Shown here piece after piece: positions 22,722-34,599 of a stretch of 64,000 bases of DNA; position 1 is the first letter of the stretch, and the number at the start of each line of letters is the position of its first letter. The notes beneath the pieces are model-generated. The model made no database searches and was not told the DNA's origin. It saw only the letters and a list, made by a program, of their open reading frames with translations. Origin of the DNA: Stictocephala bisonia (Eukaryota; Arthropoda; Insecta; Hemiptera; Membracidae); assembly GCA_035578905.1 (NCBI GenBank), contig JAQJVL010000680.1:372001-436000 (forward strand), read 5' to 3'. Made by a program: the position numbers and the translations under genes.

Positions 22722-23029
22722 GTATGTAACATAATAAATTAGTTATATAATTTACTAATAAAGCGTTATTATTATGGTTGCTATATGTCCTGGATTTGCT
22801 CTTACTGTCTCGGTATTCCGTCAATTGGTCTTGGGATACTAAATTGTCTTGGTTTTCGGAAAAGTATTTAATTACTACGAGAATGCATTGAAAACTATAT
22901 AGTTTTCAAACACAAATTCAACATGGAATGAGGTTTTTGTGTTGTTTGCCGGCCATCGCAACTGTGTAGGATGGTCGAGTTTATTCCTACCAAATTATAT
23001 TGTACTTAAAGTGTATTGTTTAAGATGGA

Positions 23030-23075
23030 ATAAAGATAGTTTCATTTCATTTTCATTTCATTTTTCGTAGATGTC
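23030..23075 (+). repeat. ATTTC-rich microsatellite at a truncated repeat end
   Basis: GATAGTTTCATTTCATTTTC and onward: a TTTCA/TTTTCA tail at the 3' end of an unidentified ~130-bp repeat-like stretch in TAF11 intron 1. Possibly a LINE or SINE tail. Confidence 0.4.
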
Positions 23076-23434
23076 TTCTTAAAAGTTCACAATTAACTGG
23101 TGAATGCAATCAAATGTCTATAGAAACAGATAAAAAAAATCTTGATTTGTCATTATAAACTACCCAGAACTTGTCCTGAGTTTTTGTGATGGTTGATAAC
23201 ACTACTTGAACTTTCTAAAGCTGATGCCAAGTCCTCAAGAAAGTACCACTGGTATACCAAGTAAGTGGTATGGTAAATGGTAGGCCTAGTAAAATGTAAA
23301 GTACTATAAATTTGTTTTCAAACAATTCTTTAGTCTATGTTAATACTCAATAACATGATAATAATTTATTTTATTTTCATTTTGAAAAACATGTTTAAGC
23401 TGTTTCTAGGTGTAATCTCTGGATCAATCTAGTA

Positions 23435-23770
23435 CAGTCAACTCTAGATAATCCGTAGGAAGGCCTGAACGATTTTAGTCTACTTTTTCAGATTTTTTGA
23501 TTAAAATATGTCTACAGTCGCTCACCAGTTTGTCAATGTTTGCTGCACTCTTTACTATTACGTTAGCGTTATTGCATTGTTCTTACAACATCTCTTGTCA
23601 CAAATATTTCATATAGACCTATTTAGTGCATAATTTTTATTTCTTAATCAAATCTGTGCTACTTTGCTTATTCTGAGTTTTCCTTTCTCGTTCTTTACGA
23701 TTTGCAAAACACGTTAGGCCTATTCATGGCCGCTCAGCCATCCTATTCGCGGATAGTCGGGAGTTGACTG
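23435..23770. mobile_element. pogo/Tigger-type MITE (336 bp)
   Basis: Terminal inverted repeats CAGTCAACTC...ATAATCCG and its near complement (CGGATAGTCGGGAGTTGACTG) are flanked by TA dinucleotides at 23433-23434 and 23771-23772. This is the target and end structure of pogo/Tigger elements. Non-coding, in TAF11 intron 1. Confidence 0.8.
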
Positions 23771-23779
23771 TAAAACTAT

Positions 23780-24729
23780 TATGAAACTTATGAAAAAAAC
23801 TTAAGTGGGCTCTAAGTATAGGCCTAACTTAAACTTTTAGAGCAGTAATGAAGTAAAAGTTAGCAAAAAGGCTCTAAATTTTCAAATTATCTTCTGAGAT
23901 AGGCCCTAGTACATCTAACAAAAGTAAGTTTGTGTCCTGGTGTTTCATTAATAGAAAATATAGCAATCCTAGTTGTTATGCACTCTCTAATTATTTAACC
24001 TTTCACAGGTTGCATGACTGGAGAGGGCACCTTTATATTACTTCCAGGTTATAAAAAAAATACAGTTCTCAATATGAAATTATGTTTTTAATTACATATT
24101 TTAATGTTTTAATGTAAATAAAAACAAATTTAACTTTGCTTTTAAGATATATTTTAATGTAGTAAATTATTTTTACTCTAATCATAAATGTGGAACATGT
24201 TTTACACTGGACAATTATTTCTCATGAAAAGCTCAAAACTACTTTCTTGGTAAACCACAGACTATTTTTTATTTTATTTATTTATTTAATTTTTTTTATT
24301 TCCCACAGTACTTTGCATACCGTATCAATTTTACAAGTTTACAAATAGTAGTTCAAGATGGCAACAAAATTAGTGAGCAAGTGATCCCAATAGAGCTTTA
24401 TAGTAGATTGATAGACACCAAATGATAATTTGAAATATGAGTTTTTAACATAGCTACAATATGCATTCCTATATATTTGGCATTACCATTAGACAAGAGC
24501 AAAAATGCTGTATGTCCGGTGTTTGCCAGTTATTGGGTGAACGTATTTCACTTTTTGTTGCATTATGAAAACTTCTTACCGGTACTGCTTGTTCCTTGAC
24601 TAAAATTTACCAACAATTTTAATGTTTGTTTTATTTTATTAGTAATAGTTATAAATATATATTATTATTAATGTAGAGACAAGATTATTATTTGCACAGT
24701 ACCATTTACTATTATTTTCAATGTTTCAG
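23780..24729. other. Remainder of TAF11 intron 1
   Basis: AT-rich; no gene or element ends seen. It ends with the acceptor TTTTCAATGTTTCAG at 24715-24729. Confidence 0.7.
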
Positions 24730-24817
24730 AGTGCTAGTATCAAATTTTACTGAAGCTCAGCTTGATAGATATGAAATGTACCGAAGATCAGCTTTTCCAA
24801 AAGCTGCAATCAAAAGG
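24730..24817 (+). CDS. TAF11: TAF11 exon 2 (start of histone fold)
   Basis: Follows acceptor TTTCAG. The first base completes Q126, then 29 codons read [20 protein letters not shown] and AFPKAAIKR, ending at donor [26 protein letters not shown] is the most conserved signature of TAF11 and forms the first helix of its histone fold. The exon is 88 bp and the following intron is phase 0. Confidence 0.97.
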
Positions 24818-24934
24818 GTATACTTCTTATTTTAAATACTTGATTTAAGGATAATTCTGAGGTGCAACCATAAGTAGTGAAAAATTCCAGAATATAAAAC
24901 AACTTTTAACTCTTTGTGTTTTATTTAACTTTTA

Positions 24935-26301
24935 GGTAATTCTGAGCAATTATCCGGTCAACTCCGATATTTCTCAAACTTTCGTATATTGTTATAGACA
25001 AGGAAAGACAATAATAGAATGCAAAATTAGACGTCGCAAACGTAATGCGATAAGGCAGGAAGCGATAACGATAAGCGATAACGGGGTCGAAGTCCAAGCC
25101 GAGCCTAGTGACTCTGAACGCTGTTGCTGCAGGTCAGTTCTGTGCGTGATGTCGGCTAGTGCTAGTAGTGCGAACCCGTTTCTGTGTGTTGAATGTGAAA
25201 ATACTATTTTGAGTTTTGCTGTGTTGTCAGATGATTCCGATCGTTTAGATACATTTTTGTATAATCATGGTGTTTTGCCACGAGATAAAATATGCCCATC
25301 ATATAGTAGTGTTATGTCATTAAACATTAATAAACACTAATTTTAATTGCTACAACTACATTACAACAGTAGATAAGCATAAGAAAAAAATAAAAAAAAC
25401 AGTGCAAGAAATCAGTGTCTCAGTTTAAGAACACGTGGTTTGAAAATCATAATTTATCAAAGCAAACTATTTGCCGCTTTGTCGTTTGCTGGGCGTTACT
25501 AAAGCCTCCCCGTCATGATGTGTTGAAACATGAACTTGAGCTGTCTGACCATGCAGTTTTAGACTGGAGTAACTACTTAAGAGAAGTGTGCGTAGTGGTT
25601 TGTAGTGACGAATCTCAGGTGATCGGTGGACCAGGCAAGACTGTCGAAATCGACGAAGCGAAAATAAGAAAACGTAAATACAATCGGGGTAGAATCATAA
25701 AGGGTGAATGGGTTTTTGGAGGTTTTGAAAGAGAATATAAAAAATGTTTTTTGATTCCCGTAGCAACACGAGGTCACGCTGAGTTGCTACCGATAATAAA
25801 AGAGCAAATTCTCCCGGGCACGACCGTCATTAGTGATTGCTGGAAAACATACAACTGTCTTCAGTTTGAAGGATATACCCATTTGACAGTTAATCACAGC
25901 TACAACTTTGTCGACCCCGAGACTGGTGCGCATACGCAACACATTGAACGTTTGTGGAGGGAGGTGCGGGGAAGCGTGCCTCGATACGGAAACCGAAAAC
26001 AACATTTTATCGGCCATTTAGCAGAGTTTATGTTTAAAAGAAAGCACTCTGATTACAAAACAAGAGTGCATCATCTATTCAGAGCAATTGGCCATCTGTA
26101 TAACGGTGAAAACGAACACCCTAACATCACTCGTGAAGCTGATACAGATAGCGAGTCAGATGACTACTAAGGTAAGTTTCACAATATATTTTCCTTTTCC
26201 GACTCTTATTTCGGTCTGAATATTGATATTTACTACTCTACATATATCATCGTTAAGTTTGAGAAATATCGGAGTTGACCGGATAATTGCTCAGAATTAC
26301 C
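24935..26301 (+). mobile_element. Merlin DNA transposon, complete with identical TIRs
   Basis: A 1367-bp element in TAF11 intron 2. The left end begins GGTAATTCTGAGCAATTATC and the right end is its exact inverse for 47 bp. The 8-bp duplication AACTTTTA is perfect (24927-24934 and 26302-26309). Merlin elements (eukaryotic relatives of IS1016/IS1595) have 8-9-bp duplications and this size. Perfect TIRs and duplication indicate a recent insertion. Confidence 0.95.
25146..26170 (+). pseudogene. Merlin transposase (ISXO2/IS1595-type DDE), N-terminus frameshifted
   Basis: The catalytic part is open from 25415 to 26170 (251 codons). Numbered from there, VEIDEAKIRKRKYNRGR carries D80, VISDCWKTY carries D141 and HIERLWREVRG carries E178, the DDE triad of ISXO2-like transposases. 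The N-terminal part reads from ATG 25146 (LYNHGVLPRDKICPS) to a stop at 25338. It continues in the next frame (CYNYITTVDKHKKKIKKTVQ) and shifts again at about 25415, so two single-base-type indels separate it from the catalytic domain. The usual CPxC zinc knuckle reads CPSY. The transposase as it stands is therefore probably inactive, although the ends look young. Confidence 0.93.
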
Positions 26302-26309
26302 AACTTTTA

Positions 26310-26648
26310 TTTAAGAGTTAAAAACAAAATAACTGGTGTTTTATTTACCTTATTTCAGCAGAAAATGGACCATAGTGCTACATTAGATTATGTAAGACTA
26401 TTAAACTTTGTATACTTCTTTACTGTAAAGAATACTCAAAAGTACCCGTACCACTGTATTTGGGATGAAATGCGCTGTTATAATATGACATATTTATTTG
26501 GATTGTTTTAATTTTTTTAAACTGTATACATGTTTTAAAAACACCATATTCGTAAGGCTGTGGCAGGTACGAGTAGTAGTGACAGCTGATCTGTCTAATG
26601 ATTTTGGTAGTTTCTGGTTTGTTTATTTGTTTGTTGACATTTTATTTA
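26310..26648. other. Intronic DNA, no gene seen
   Basis: AT-rich intron 2 sequence between the Merlin element and the next TTAA element. Confidence 0.6.
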
Positions 26649-26652
26649 TTAA

Positions 26653-27702
26653 CCCTCCAACTGATAGTGGTAAACTTCCAGAATGATAAGCCATTTTATA
26701 GCCACGCGCATCATTATTTTCAAAAATTATTTAAAAATACATCCTACAAGCTAAGTATTATGTTATACATATCATTTTCTTTGTTATAAACCGTAGATAT
26801 ACATAACTATATATAAAAATTAACTTACCTCTGTTCAGAAATTTTTCACATCAAGTTGAAAAAGAAAGTTTGTAAAATAACTTTTTTTTTTCAAGTTTCT
26901 ATGTTTTTAACTTTTTTACCACTTGAGCAAAAAAGAAACTTCAAATACACTAAATATGCACAATTTTACGATGAATAAAAAATGTTATTACATATATACA
27001 CTTATTTACAACAGATTCCTTGTTTTTTCATAAAAACTAAAACTATGTACAACTTTTTTTTAGTCCGAATCACTGGATTCTGCCCTTTTCCTTCTCCCAG
27101 AATGTGTAGCCCTAGGATAATGCTCCAACTTGTGATAACATGTGGGATGTATACCACAGTTGCAGCTAGGACACCAGAATACACTTTTTTTTCTTTTTAC
27201 AATTGGGTCTTTGACACAAACAACACAAATCCGTTCGTTTTTCCTAGGTAAATGTTGAAGTAAATGGCCACCATCTCCCTTTTCATTTGGTACATGTGGT
27301 ACATCTTCTTGACTTGCTAATGCTACAATTATACTATCTACAAAATCTTCCCTAGAAATAGGAGAATCAGTATTTCTATATTATAAAAGATATGAATTAA
27401 ATACAGCAATATCACGCTCGGATGCGCGCACCGACAGCCAAGAGAGTTGCGCGCGCCGACAGCCAAGACAGGTGCATGGCCTTTGAAAATCGAAATCAGC
27501 TGTTAGAATATTTTGCAAATATAGACTATATGATATGAAACTGTTCTTTATGAACAGGGGATCACACTGATTTAAGTTACTTTTATCTATTTTAAGCCGT
27601 TTGCGTAAAATAACAGTGGAAAAATGACCGACGGCTGTGCCGTCTTTATCAGTTTACAAACAGTTTAATGAATGGCTATGCCGTTGGTCATCAGTTGGAG
27701 GG
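26653..27702 (-). mobile_element. piggyBac-like element F, deletion derivative
   Basis: Flanked by TTAA at 26649-26652 and 27703-27706. The 13-bp terminal repeats CCCTCCAACTGAT are identical. Near the right end, imperfect palindromes ACGGCTGTGCCGT (27631) and TGGCTATGCCGT (27673) are centred about 41 bp apart. The remaining coding sequence (27060-27357) runs on the minus strand, so the palindromes lie at its 5' end. Size 1050 bp. Confidence 0.88.
27060..27357 (-). pseudogene. piggyBac transposase C-terminal cysteine-rich domain
   Basis: Only the C-terminus of a transposase survives. After an acidic linker (DSIIVALASQEDVPHVPNE), the minus-strand frame reads RICVVCVKDPIVKRKKSVFW, CPSCNCGIHPTCYHKLEHY, then a basic tail and stop. 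The C-x2-C / C-x2-C / H-x3-C-x2-H spacing is the zinc-binding cysteine-rich domain that piggyBac transposases use to bind terminal repeats. The DDD catalytic domain is missing. Confidence 0.85.
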
Positions 27703-27706
27703 TTAA

Positions 27707-28295
27707 AGACTTTAAGGAAATAAACTTTCACAAGAATTCTATAGAAAAAAATCCAGATATGTTTTATTCAAGTACTGTACAGTTTATTTCTATAAAGTTG
27801 TTTATATTCTTATTAGATATTTTATTACATTTGATAAAATAGTAACAATAAAGAAACATAATTTGTATACATTATTTTTTAAATGAAATGTTGAATGAAC
27901 AAAACTGCACCAAAAATATAAATATACAATTAAAATTAACAGAAAAGCGAAGTTAATGTTATTAAGTACAAAACGGCAAAAAAGTTTTTGAACATTAAAA
28001 ATGTACGAATCAATAACCAAATGTTATTTCCAAATGCAATATATAATTTTTTGTTGGTAACATTTAGTACATAAAAATAATATAGTTTAGCACTGTAAAA
28101 TTACTTCAGATTATGTTTTATGGGTTCAAATTTAAAAAACAAAGTTAAAAATACATTTTTGTTATATTATTGCGATTGATGTTACTATGTTAGAAGAAAG
28201 TTTTTACTTTATTACATACTGATATGTTGTCGCTTTTATTGTGAATAAAATGGTACTAAAAACACTGTTCTGCCATACAAAATAACCGAATGACA
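27707..28295. other. Intronic DNA, no gene seen
   Basis: AT-rich intron 2 sequence with no element ends recognised. Confidence 0.6.
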
Positions 28296-28299
28296 TTAA

Positions 28300-29178
28300 C
28301 CCTACTACCGGCAGCTATATTTTCCTAAACCGGCGGGCTGTTTTTACTCATTTCTTTAAATTTTTTTATAAAATTCATAAAAAATAGCAAAATATAATAA
28401 ACCTGGTTGTATTATATATCCTTGCACTCACAATGAACCAGGCAATCATATTAGAATGCAAATTGTGCATATAAAATATGTATGTTTTTTTCTGACGTTT
28501 GAAATTTACAAAAATGCATTAGTAAAAATAAAAAAAGGATGGGGGTATGCCTATAAAATTATATAATACTTATAAATTTTATATTCCAAGATAGCCAATT
28601 TGTAGCAAATGTTGTCTAGTTTTAGAAAATATAAAATATATATTATGTTTATGAATAAAAAAGTTGTATAATAATATCCGTGACTACTACATAAACCTAA
28701 AATATTGTTACCATGGAAATCATTGTAAATAAAAATTCATAAATAATTGACTATCACATCTACAGACTTATAATTAGTCTTAAAATTACCATAATGGTAT
28801 TTTCTAACATAATATAAATAGTTATATGAGAATATTTACAACAAATTACAACACAATTACGACAAACACAACACAACATATGACTGACATCGTCTACTTT
28901 GGAGTAATGGCGACCGGTCCCAGATGCTTCTTTCAAAGTTTCTTCTTTTTCATCACTTTGTAACATCAATGCAAAGACATTGAAACAATAATCAATGTAT
29001 ACCATCGGATTCGGTATCTTTAGATGATTACAATGGTGAAAGAATCATATCGATACAGCTAACGTTTATTTTGTGACAAGTAATTATGTCGCGTGCTGTC
29101 AAACTGCGGAATTTCCGCAGTCTACCGGTTTTAAGATAAGACAAACTGCGGAAATTCCGCAGCGTACCGGTATTAGAG
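28300..29178 (-). mobile_element. piggyBac-like element G
   Basis: TTAA at 28296-28299 and 29179-29182. The ends CCCTACTACCGGCAGC and (inverted) CTCTAATACCGGTACG are related. Near the right end, palindromes CTGCGGAATTTCCGCAG (29104) and CTGCGGAAATTCCGCAG (29146) are 42 bp apart. No intact transposase; short minus-strand frames around 28760-29005 are unassigned. 879 bp. Confidence 0.75.
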
Positions 29179-29182
29179 TTAA

Positions 29183-30057
29183 GTCATGTGTAAAGGCACA
29201 AAAACGGCGAAATACACTTGGCGTTCTAGAACACTCGTGGCATTATTCGCCTGGTGTGGTGCTCACACATGGCACTGGTACGGATGGCGCTGTGGTGATC
29301 CCTACACATAATTTCCTGGCGGTGGAACGGTTAACAGCTGATTACTAACTAAACAACAAGTCATCTGTTACATATTTGCCTTAAATGAGCCGTTTTCACT
29401 AAATCGTTTAAGGCTTTTAAATAATTAGTAATAAAACTTACTAATTAGAAACTATTCAAATAAACACATCCCACTTTATTTGGTTGAATGCCATATTATA
29501 GCTATTGTTAATTGTTTTTAGCCAATATTAATTTTTCTTAATCGCCCGTAGATTTCAGATCCATTCTTACATTGCTGAAAGTCAAGCGGTTATTGGCTTT
29601 GTCAAACCTACATGATCTTCCCAACAACCTCTGCACTCATATGTATTAAAGCTTCTAAGTCTGCAGATGTTCAGTGAGAAAATTCCAAGTTTTATTTTCC
29701 CCCAACAGTTGAACCATAATGTCTATATTTTCTTCTTTGTTTCAATGAATAGGCATGTTTGTGAGCCAATGGAGTGTGAAACCCTGTTTATTATAACATT
29801 CATTTTATGATTCAGAGAAAGTAATTAATGATTGGCCTGTTTTACAGTTAACTTGCTATGTTTATGTTAGTTTAAATCATTTGTTCCGGCTACTATAGCA
29901 ACATAATTATCTGTTGAGAAGTCCTTAGCAAAAGGACAATCCAACCCTAATATGTTTAATTTTTTTTTTTGCTTCTTGTTTAGGATAGTCAAGGATGCTC
30001 TTTAAATTGTTATGAATGTTCTTTCCGTAACTATGTGTTAGCACAAGAAAATTTCTC
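29183..30057. other. Intronic DNA, no gene seen
   Basis: A 91-codon frame at 29073-29348 overlaps the end of element G and shows no domain. The rest is AT-rich. Confidence 0.5.
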
Positions 30058-31049
30058 TTAACCCTTCAGAGCCGGAGTTATTTTTATATTGTCCTAATTT
30101 TAATAATTTTAAGTTTTTTTTCATGCTTTTTATCTCCAGTTATTTTTATGTCTATTGACATATGTCTGGGCATATTTTAAGTTATTTGTATGACCTTTTC
30201 ACTTATGTAAAGTCTAAATAATAATAAAAAAGATTGAAAAAAAACAAAACATATCCTTCTCCTTTAATTATTAGTAAAAATTAGCAAACCAGGCGTTGTT
30301 CTGTGCAACTGTAATAGAACACTGTACCCGTCAACTTCCACCCCTCCGACCCAAACCTCTTTTATTTAACTCTTATAGTGCCGGGACTCGCTGTGAGCGA
30401 CACACCATGCTAGTGCGAAAAATGCCAGCATCGCTGTGAGAGACATATTTGTTTTACTACATCACTATTTTTCTTCAATCAGCCGCCTAAGTCACACCAG
30501 ACGAATCGACAATCACTGTCGTCAGTTTTGCACTTTTTACTGTCTAATTGCGCAGCTGATTGCAGTAAACTAGATTACGTCAGTAGTCAGTGCAGCTGAG
30601 TTCGTCTTTCGTGCCAATGTAGTGTATCGTTATAAGATTTGTTTGTGTTTTGTTTATCTAGTTTGTGAGCAATAATTATTTTGTATGTACTTATAAGTTT
30701 ATTAAAGTGAGTGACGATATACTTATTCCAGCAGAAGACAAAAGACTTTTGCTAATGTTATTTTAAAATGTAAGTGATCCTGATACATCAGTTGCCAACA
30801 CTAGTAGGTTAGGCCAAAACAATGTTGATGTAGATGACGAATTCATTGCTGATATAATTTTATCTGATGAAAACATCAGATAAAATTATCTTTATCTGAC
30901 AGTGAGCTATATATTTATATTTTGTAACTATTAGAACATTATAGAAATCAACAATCCCAGTTTTATTTCAGAAAACCTGCTTTACAGATTTCAATAATTA
31001 GTCTGTATGTTTCTAGGTAACCAAATTGCAGCACATTAGTTATATTTAT

Positions 31050-31930
31050 CCCTTTCGCTTCCGACGTCCGTTATGTGGTATTTGCGAAGACTTCCAAGGT
31101 CCTTTTTGGTGAAAATGCATTGTTTTAAGAAATATGCTATATATTTGTTATTTATGAATGGAATTGAATGATTTTTGTTTTGTTTTTTTTGTCATTAAAT
31201 TCTCTATAAATATAATTGATAAAGTAATATTTATTAGTTAAAAAATGTTTATTTATATGTATATACATGTATAAATACTTTTTAATTTTTTTTATTTTTG
31301 TAGTTTGAACTAACCTACAGTGCACAAAAAAAATCTTAGAACATTTTCAAGATATACATTTTAAAGATAATCTTGTTGCTGACATGCTGACAAATTTGTA
31401 TGGTCTTACCTTTAAAAATGTCTGAGTTGTAGAATTTTTTTACGCTGATTCGCAATCAATTCATGGAAGATAGTGTTCTCGCTAATGGGCGATCGTTCAC
31501 GTCTACCGTTACTCATATTTACACTTCGATATAAACACTAAACATACTATAAAGAAGCAAATACTAATTATGAAATAAATAAAACACTCTAAAAACAACT
31601 AAAAGTAATGTTAGCAACACAGCTAACATCAAACGGACACATATGCTAAAGGTTAGCAGTAAACAGCTGATTCAGAACAACAACTCAAGTTGTAAGTCAC
31701 AGATGTTCAAATTGAAAGATGCGTAAAATTAAAGTTATTATTCCAAAGACGATAACACCTAATTTCTAGTGTAACCTGTATGTTTATACATACGTTGCTA
31801 TAGTTTCATGATAATCGGACGAGTTTAAGTAACTGAAAAAAAATTTTCCGCGGACGTCCGATATATCGGACGTTGGAAGTTTTCGAAAAAACCATGACGT
31901 CCGATATATCGGACGTCGGAAGCGAAAGGG
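31050..31930 (-). mobile_element. piggyBac-like element C (881 bp)
   Basis: Terminal repeats CCCTTTCGCTTCCGACGTCC are identical at both ends and flanked by TTAT (31046-31049, 31931-31934), a variant of the usual TTAA. Two perfect palindromes CGTCCGATATATCGGACG sit at the right end; their CGATATATCG cores start at 31859 and 31902, 43 bp apart. On the minus strand, ATG at 31516-31514 opens an exon with SPISENTIFHEL, homologous to exons in elements D and E. Confidence 0.88.
31445..31516 (-). pseudogene. First transposase exon remnant in element C
   Basis: Minus-strand ATG followed by about 24 codons containing RERSPISENTIFHELIANQ, ending at a GTAAAA donor. The SPxSxNT core matches the first exons of elements D (42134) and E (51900). 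Downstream transposase exons are deleted. Confidence 0.65.
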
Positions 31931-32489
31931 TTATATAAAATTAAAATATTTTAAGTATGGTAAATGAAATTATTTGTCTTTGTTCAGTTTGAAATTCTCT
32001 ATAAAATGGTAATGAGGGGAAATTTCTTTAAAAATTGTGTAAATATGTTATGCACCTCCAAATTAGAAAAAAAACTTGGTATCAAATATTTTGTTTTAAT
32101 ACAAATAATTTTTTAATTAGGAGGTCATTAGAAAGAACATTTATTTTCCTTCAGTTAAAAAAAGATTTGTGTAAATATAACAAAAAACATAGATGCTGCG
32201 TAAGTTTGTTTGAAACCTTGCAATTTCACCAAAAATGGCCTGGCATTTTTCATATAGGAAGTGAGAAAATGCCCCGGCACTTAAAGAATTAAGCCATAAC
32301 CAGTACCACTATTATGTTTTATGGAAAAAAGTATCATCTGCAGCTGGATTTGAGATAATGAGCCTTAGAATTGTATCTGGCCACAGTACAACACCTTAGA
32401 ACGTTCGTCCGATTCTACACTGAAGGTGTTGGCAGTTTTGCATTAATAGGCCCATGACGTAATACTTGTCAAATGTTTTTGAAGGGTTA

Positions 32490-32955
32490 ATATGTTTTAT
32501 TTCAACATCCTTTTGAAATGAAATGAAAGATTCCTTTATGTAGTGAAGTTAGGACTATTTAGTCCTCTCTACCACTTAACCACAAATCCTTTTCACAATT
32601 TTTGTGTGCTTAGTTCACATAGTGTCATGTAAGTAACAAATTTCAAATTTATCTTCTGAACATTTAATCAGTTATGAAGTGGAATTGGACACTACCTACA
32701 TCAGGTGTCGAGCATATTCTTCTTGGCTGTAAAATCCATTCATTATCAATTAGACTTTATGTGAATATATTTGTAAGTTTGGAGCAAATATGTTGGATTC
32801 ATGTTTATAATTTTTCATTTCGTCTTTAAAAATTGAGTTTTGTTTGTTAGTTGAATTTGTTTTTTATACAGTTATATTTTTATATTGTTTTCTAAGATGT
32901 TACGTTCTCAATGATGTTTTAGATTCTTGTGGCAAATAAAGATTATTATTATATA
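32490..32955. other. Intronic DNA, no gene seen
   Basis: AT-rich intron 2 sequence. It includes TTAA at 32487-32490 preceded by GAAGGG, which may pair with TTAACCCTTCA at 30058 as the ends of an outer element (weak; only 7 bp match). Confidence 0.4.
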
Positions 32956-33871
32956 CAGGGTGATTGGCACTTAGTGTTTAACATTATACTGGGTTATTTT
33001 ACATGGTATTTGGAGTAAAACAGTGGTTTTAGAAATTTTTTATTCAAATTTCTCTTTAAAAGAGATTTTTAAAGCTTGTTTACAAAATTAGTGATTTGTG
33101 ACTAATAAAGTCAGTTTTTCCTATAATAATGAAAATAAAATACTCAAAAGTGTGGTATATTCTTAGAGAGTGTTAAATTTCCATCAGAATAAACTGTTTT
33201 CGTTAAGTATTATTCCCTTTTATTGTGGTTTAAGGGGCATGAAAGTAAAAAATGTATAAGTTTTACAAATTCACTTCTAACTTTAAGAGGAATTTTCATT
33301 ACCAAAAACTAATGTGAAAGGTGTCAAACTATTTAAAAAACGTCCCTAATAAATCCTCTTTTATTTGATATATTTGACTTAAAGAACATCTTTTGTTGGA
33401 TGACTAAGCTTTACGTTTTTTTAACTGAAAGCACGGCAAAATAATTGATTGAAATCTGTGCTATCAGTTACAAAAAATAAAGCTATGTCATCCAACAAAA
33501 CATGTTCTTTAAGTCAAATGTACCAAATAAAAGAGGATTTATTAGGGACGTTTTTTAGATAGTTTGACATCTTTCACGTTAGTTTTTTGGTGATGAAAAT
33601 TCCTCTTAAAGTAACAATCTTAACAAAAACAGTTTATTCTGAAGGAAATGTAATGCTTTTTAAGAATATACAACACTTTTGAGTATTTTATTTCGATTAT
33701 TATAGGAAAAACTGACTTTATTAGTTACAAGTCACTAATTTTGTAAAATATCTTTAAAAATCACTATTTACAGAAAAATTTGTATAAAGAATTTCTAAAA
33801 CCACTGTTTTACTCCAAATACCATGTACAATAACCCAGTAAAATTTTAAACACCAAATGCCAATCACCTTG
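32956..33871. mobile_element. 0.9-kb fold-back (near-palindromic) element
   Basis: Begins CAGGGTGATTGGCACTTAGT and ends with its near complement (GCCAATCACCTTG). The two ~420-480-bp arms are inverted copies almost to the centre, leaving a loop of about 22 bases near 33436-33458. TATA lies on both outer sides. No ORF. Transcribed as part of TAF11 intron 2, it would form a very long hairpin. Confidence 0.9.
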
Positions 33872-34527
33872 TATAGCATATGGTTTTCTGTCAGCTACCA
33901 TTTTTTTAAATTTAAAATTATATGAAAGCTGTGTTATATATTTGGAAAAACTCCAAAAGTCACTTGATATTAATACAAATAAAAATGTAAAGCGATCTCC
34001 TAACACAGAGCTAAATCCAATCCATCAAGCCATTTAAGACCTGCTTCACTGATTCTATTTATGCTAGCTAATCCCACCGTAAAACAGCGCAAGAGGCAAT
34101 CTGAAACCATGTGATCCATTGTTTGTATATACATTCCGCAATCACATGAGTGATCTACTGTCAATCCCCATTTGTATTTCCAGTAGTTACATCTGCCCAC
34201 TCCAGTTCAGAACCGATTCAACAATGTCCATTCCCTACGAGGGAGGTTTATCCCACCTACAGATATTGACGGATCGTTAACAAGGAACTTATTTCGTCCA
34301 TCAAAACTGTTTCACGCTCAGCCCAGCTAGTCTTGGGTGAGAAATTTGATTTGCTCAACTGGAAAGCAATACGTAGATTTGCTCAACTGGGTTTCGAGAT
34401 TTTAAGCGACTGTTTTGGCATGGGAAATCCTGGTTAATAGGGAGGAGGGGGGCATTCAAGATCTTATTGAATTCTTTAAGTATCCTCCTGACGTCTTTAT
34501 TTCTAAAGAGCTCTATTGCACAGCATT
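33872..34527 (-). pseudogene. Jockey-like LINE, C-terminal and 3' UTR fragment
   Basis: Homologous over its length to 39100-39846 plus 37095-37166. The minus-strand translation CNYWKYKWGLTVDHSCDCG, then QTMDHMVSDC and SEAGLKWLDGLDLALC, is the cysteine/histidine C-terminal domain and tail of Jockey-like ORF2. It is truncated at its 5' side near 34527 and abuts the fold-back element on the other side. Confidence 0.85.
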
Positions 34528-34599
34528 TTATTATATAAAGTTAAGTGGAATTAAGGACTTCCTAGCTCCGCTTTTAATAAGTACATTTATTAATTCATT

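Larger units (their letters stand above)
30370..32288 (+). mobile_element. piggyBac-like element B, carrying nested element C
   Basis: TTAA at 30366-30369 and 32289-32292. The ends CTCTTATAGTGCCGGGAC and (inverted) TTCTTTAAGTGCCGGGGC are imperfect terminal repeats. At the left end TCGCTGTGAGCGA (30388) and TCGCTGTGAGAGA (30431) are exactly 43 bp apart. Downstream on the plus strand, NVDVDDEFIADIILSDE near 30820 resembles the acidic N-terminus of piggyBac transposases, in keeping with the palindromes marking the 5' end. Element C interrupts it. Confidence 0.75.

Noticed and set aside
22273..22734. A stand-alone 153-codon gene
   Set aside because: It begins at GTG and runs through a splice donor; the real unit is TAF11 exon 1 from ATG 22345 to 22721.
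30062..32486. An outer TTAA element enclosing B and C
   Set aside because: Opposed CCCTTCA ends next to TTAA exist at 30062 and 32486, but only 7 bp match and the palindrome pattern is absent; chance is likely.
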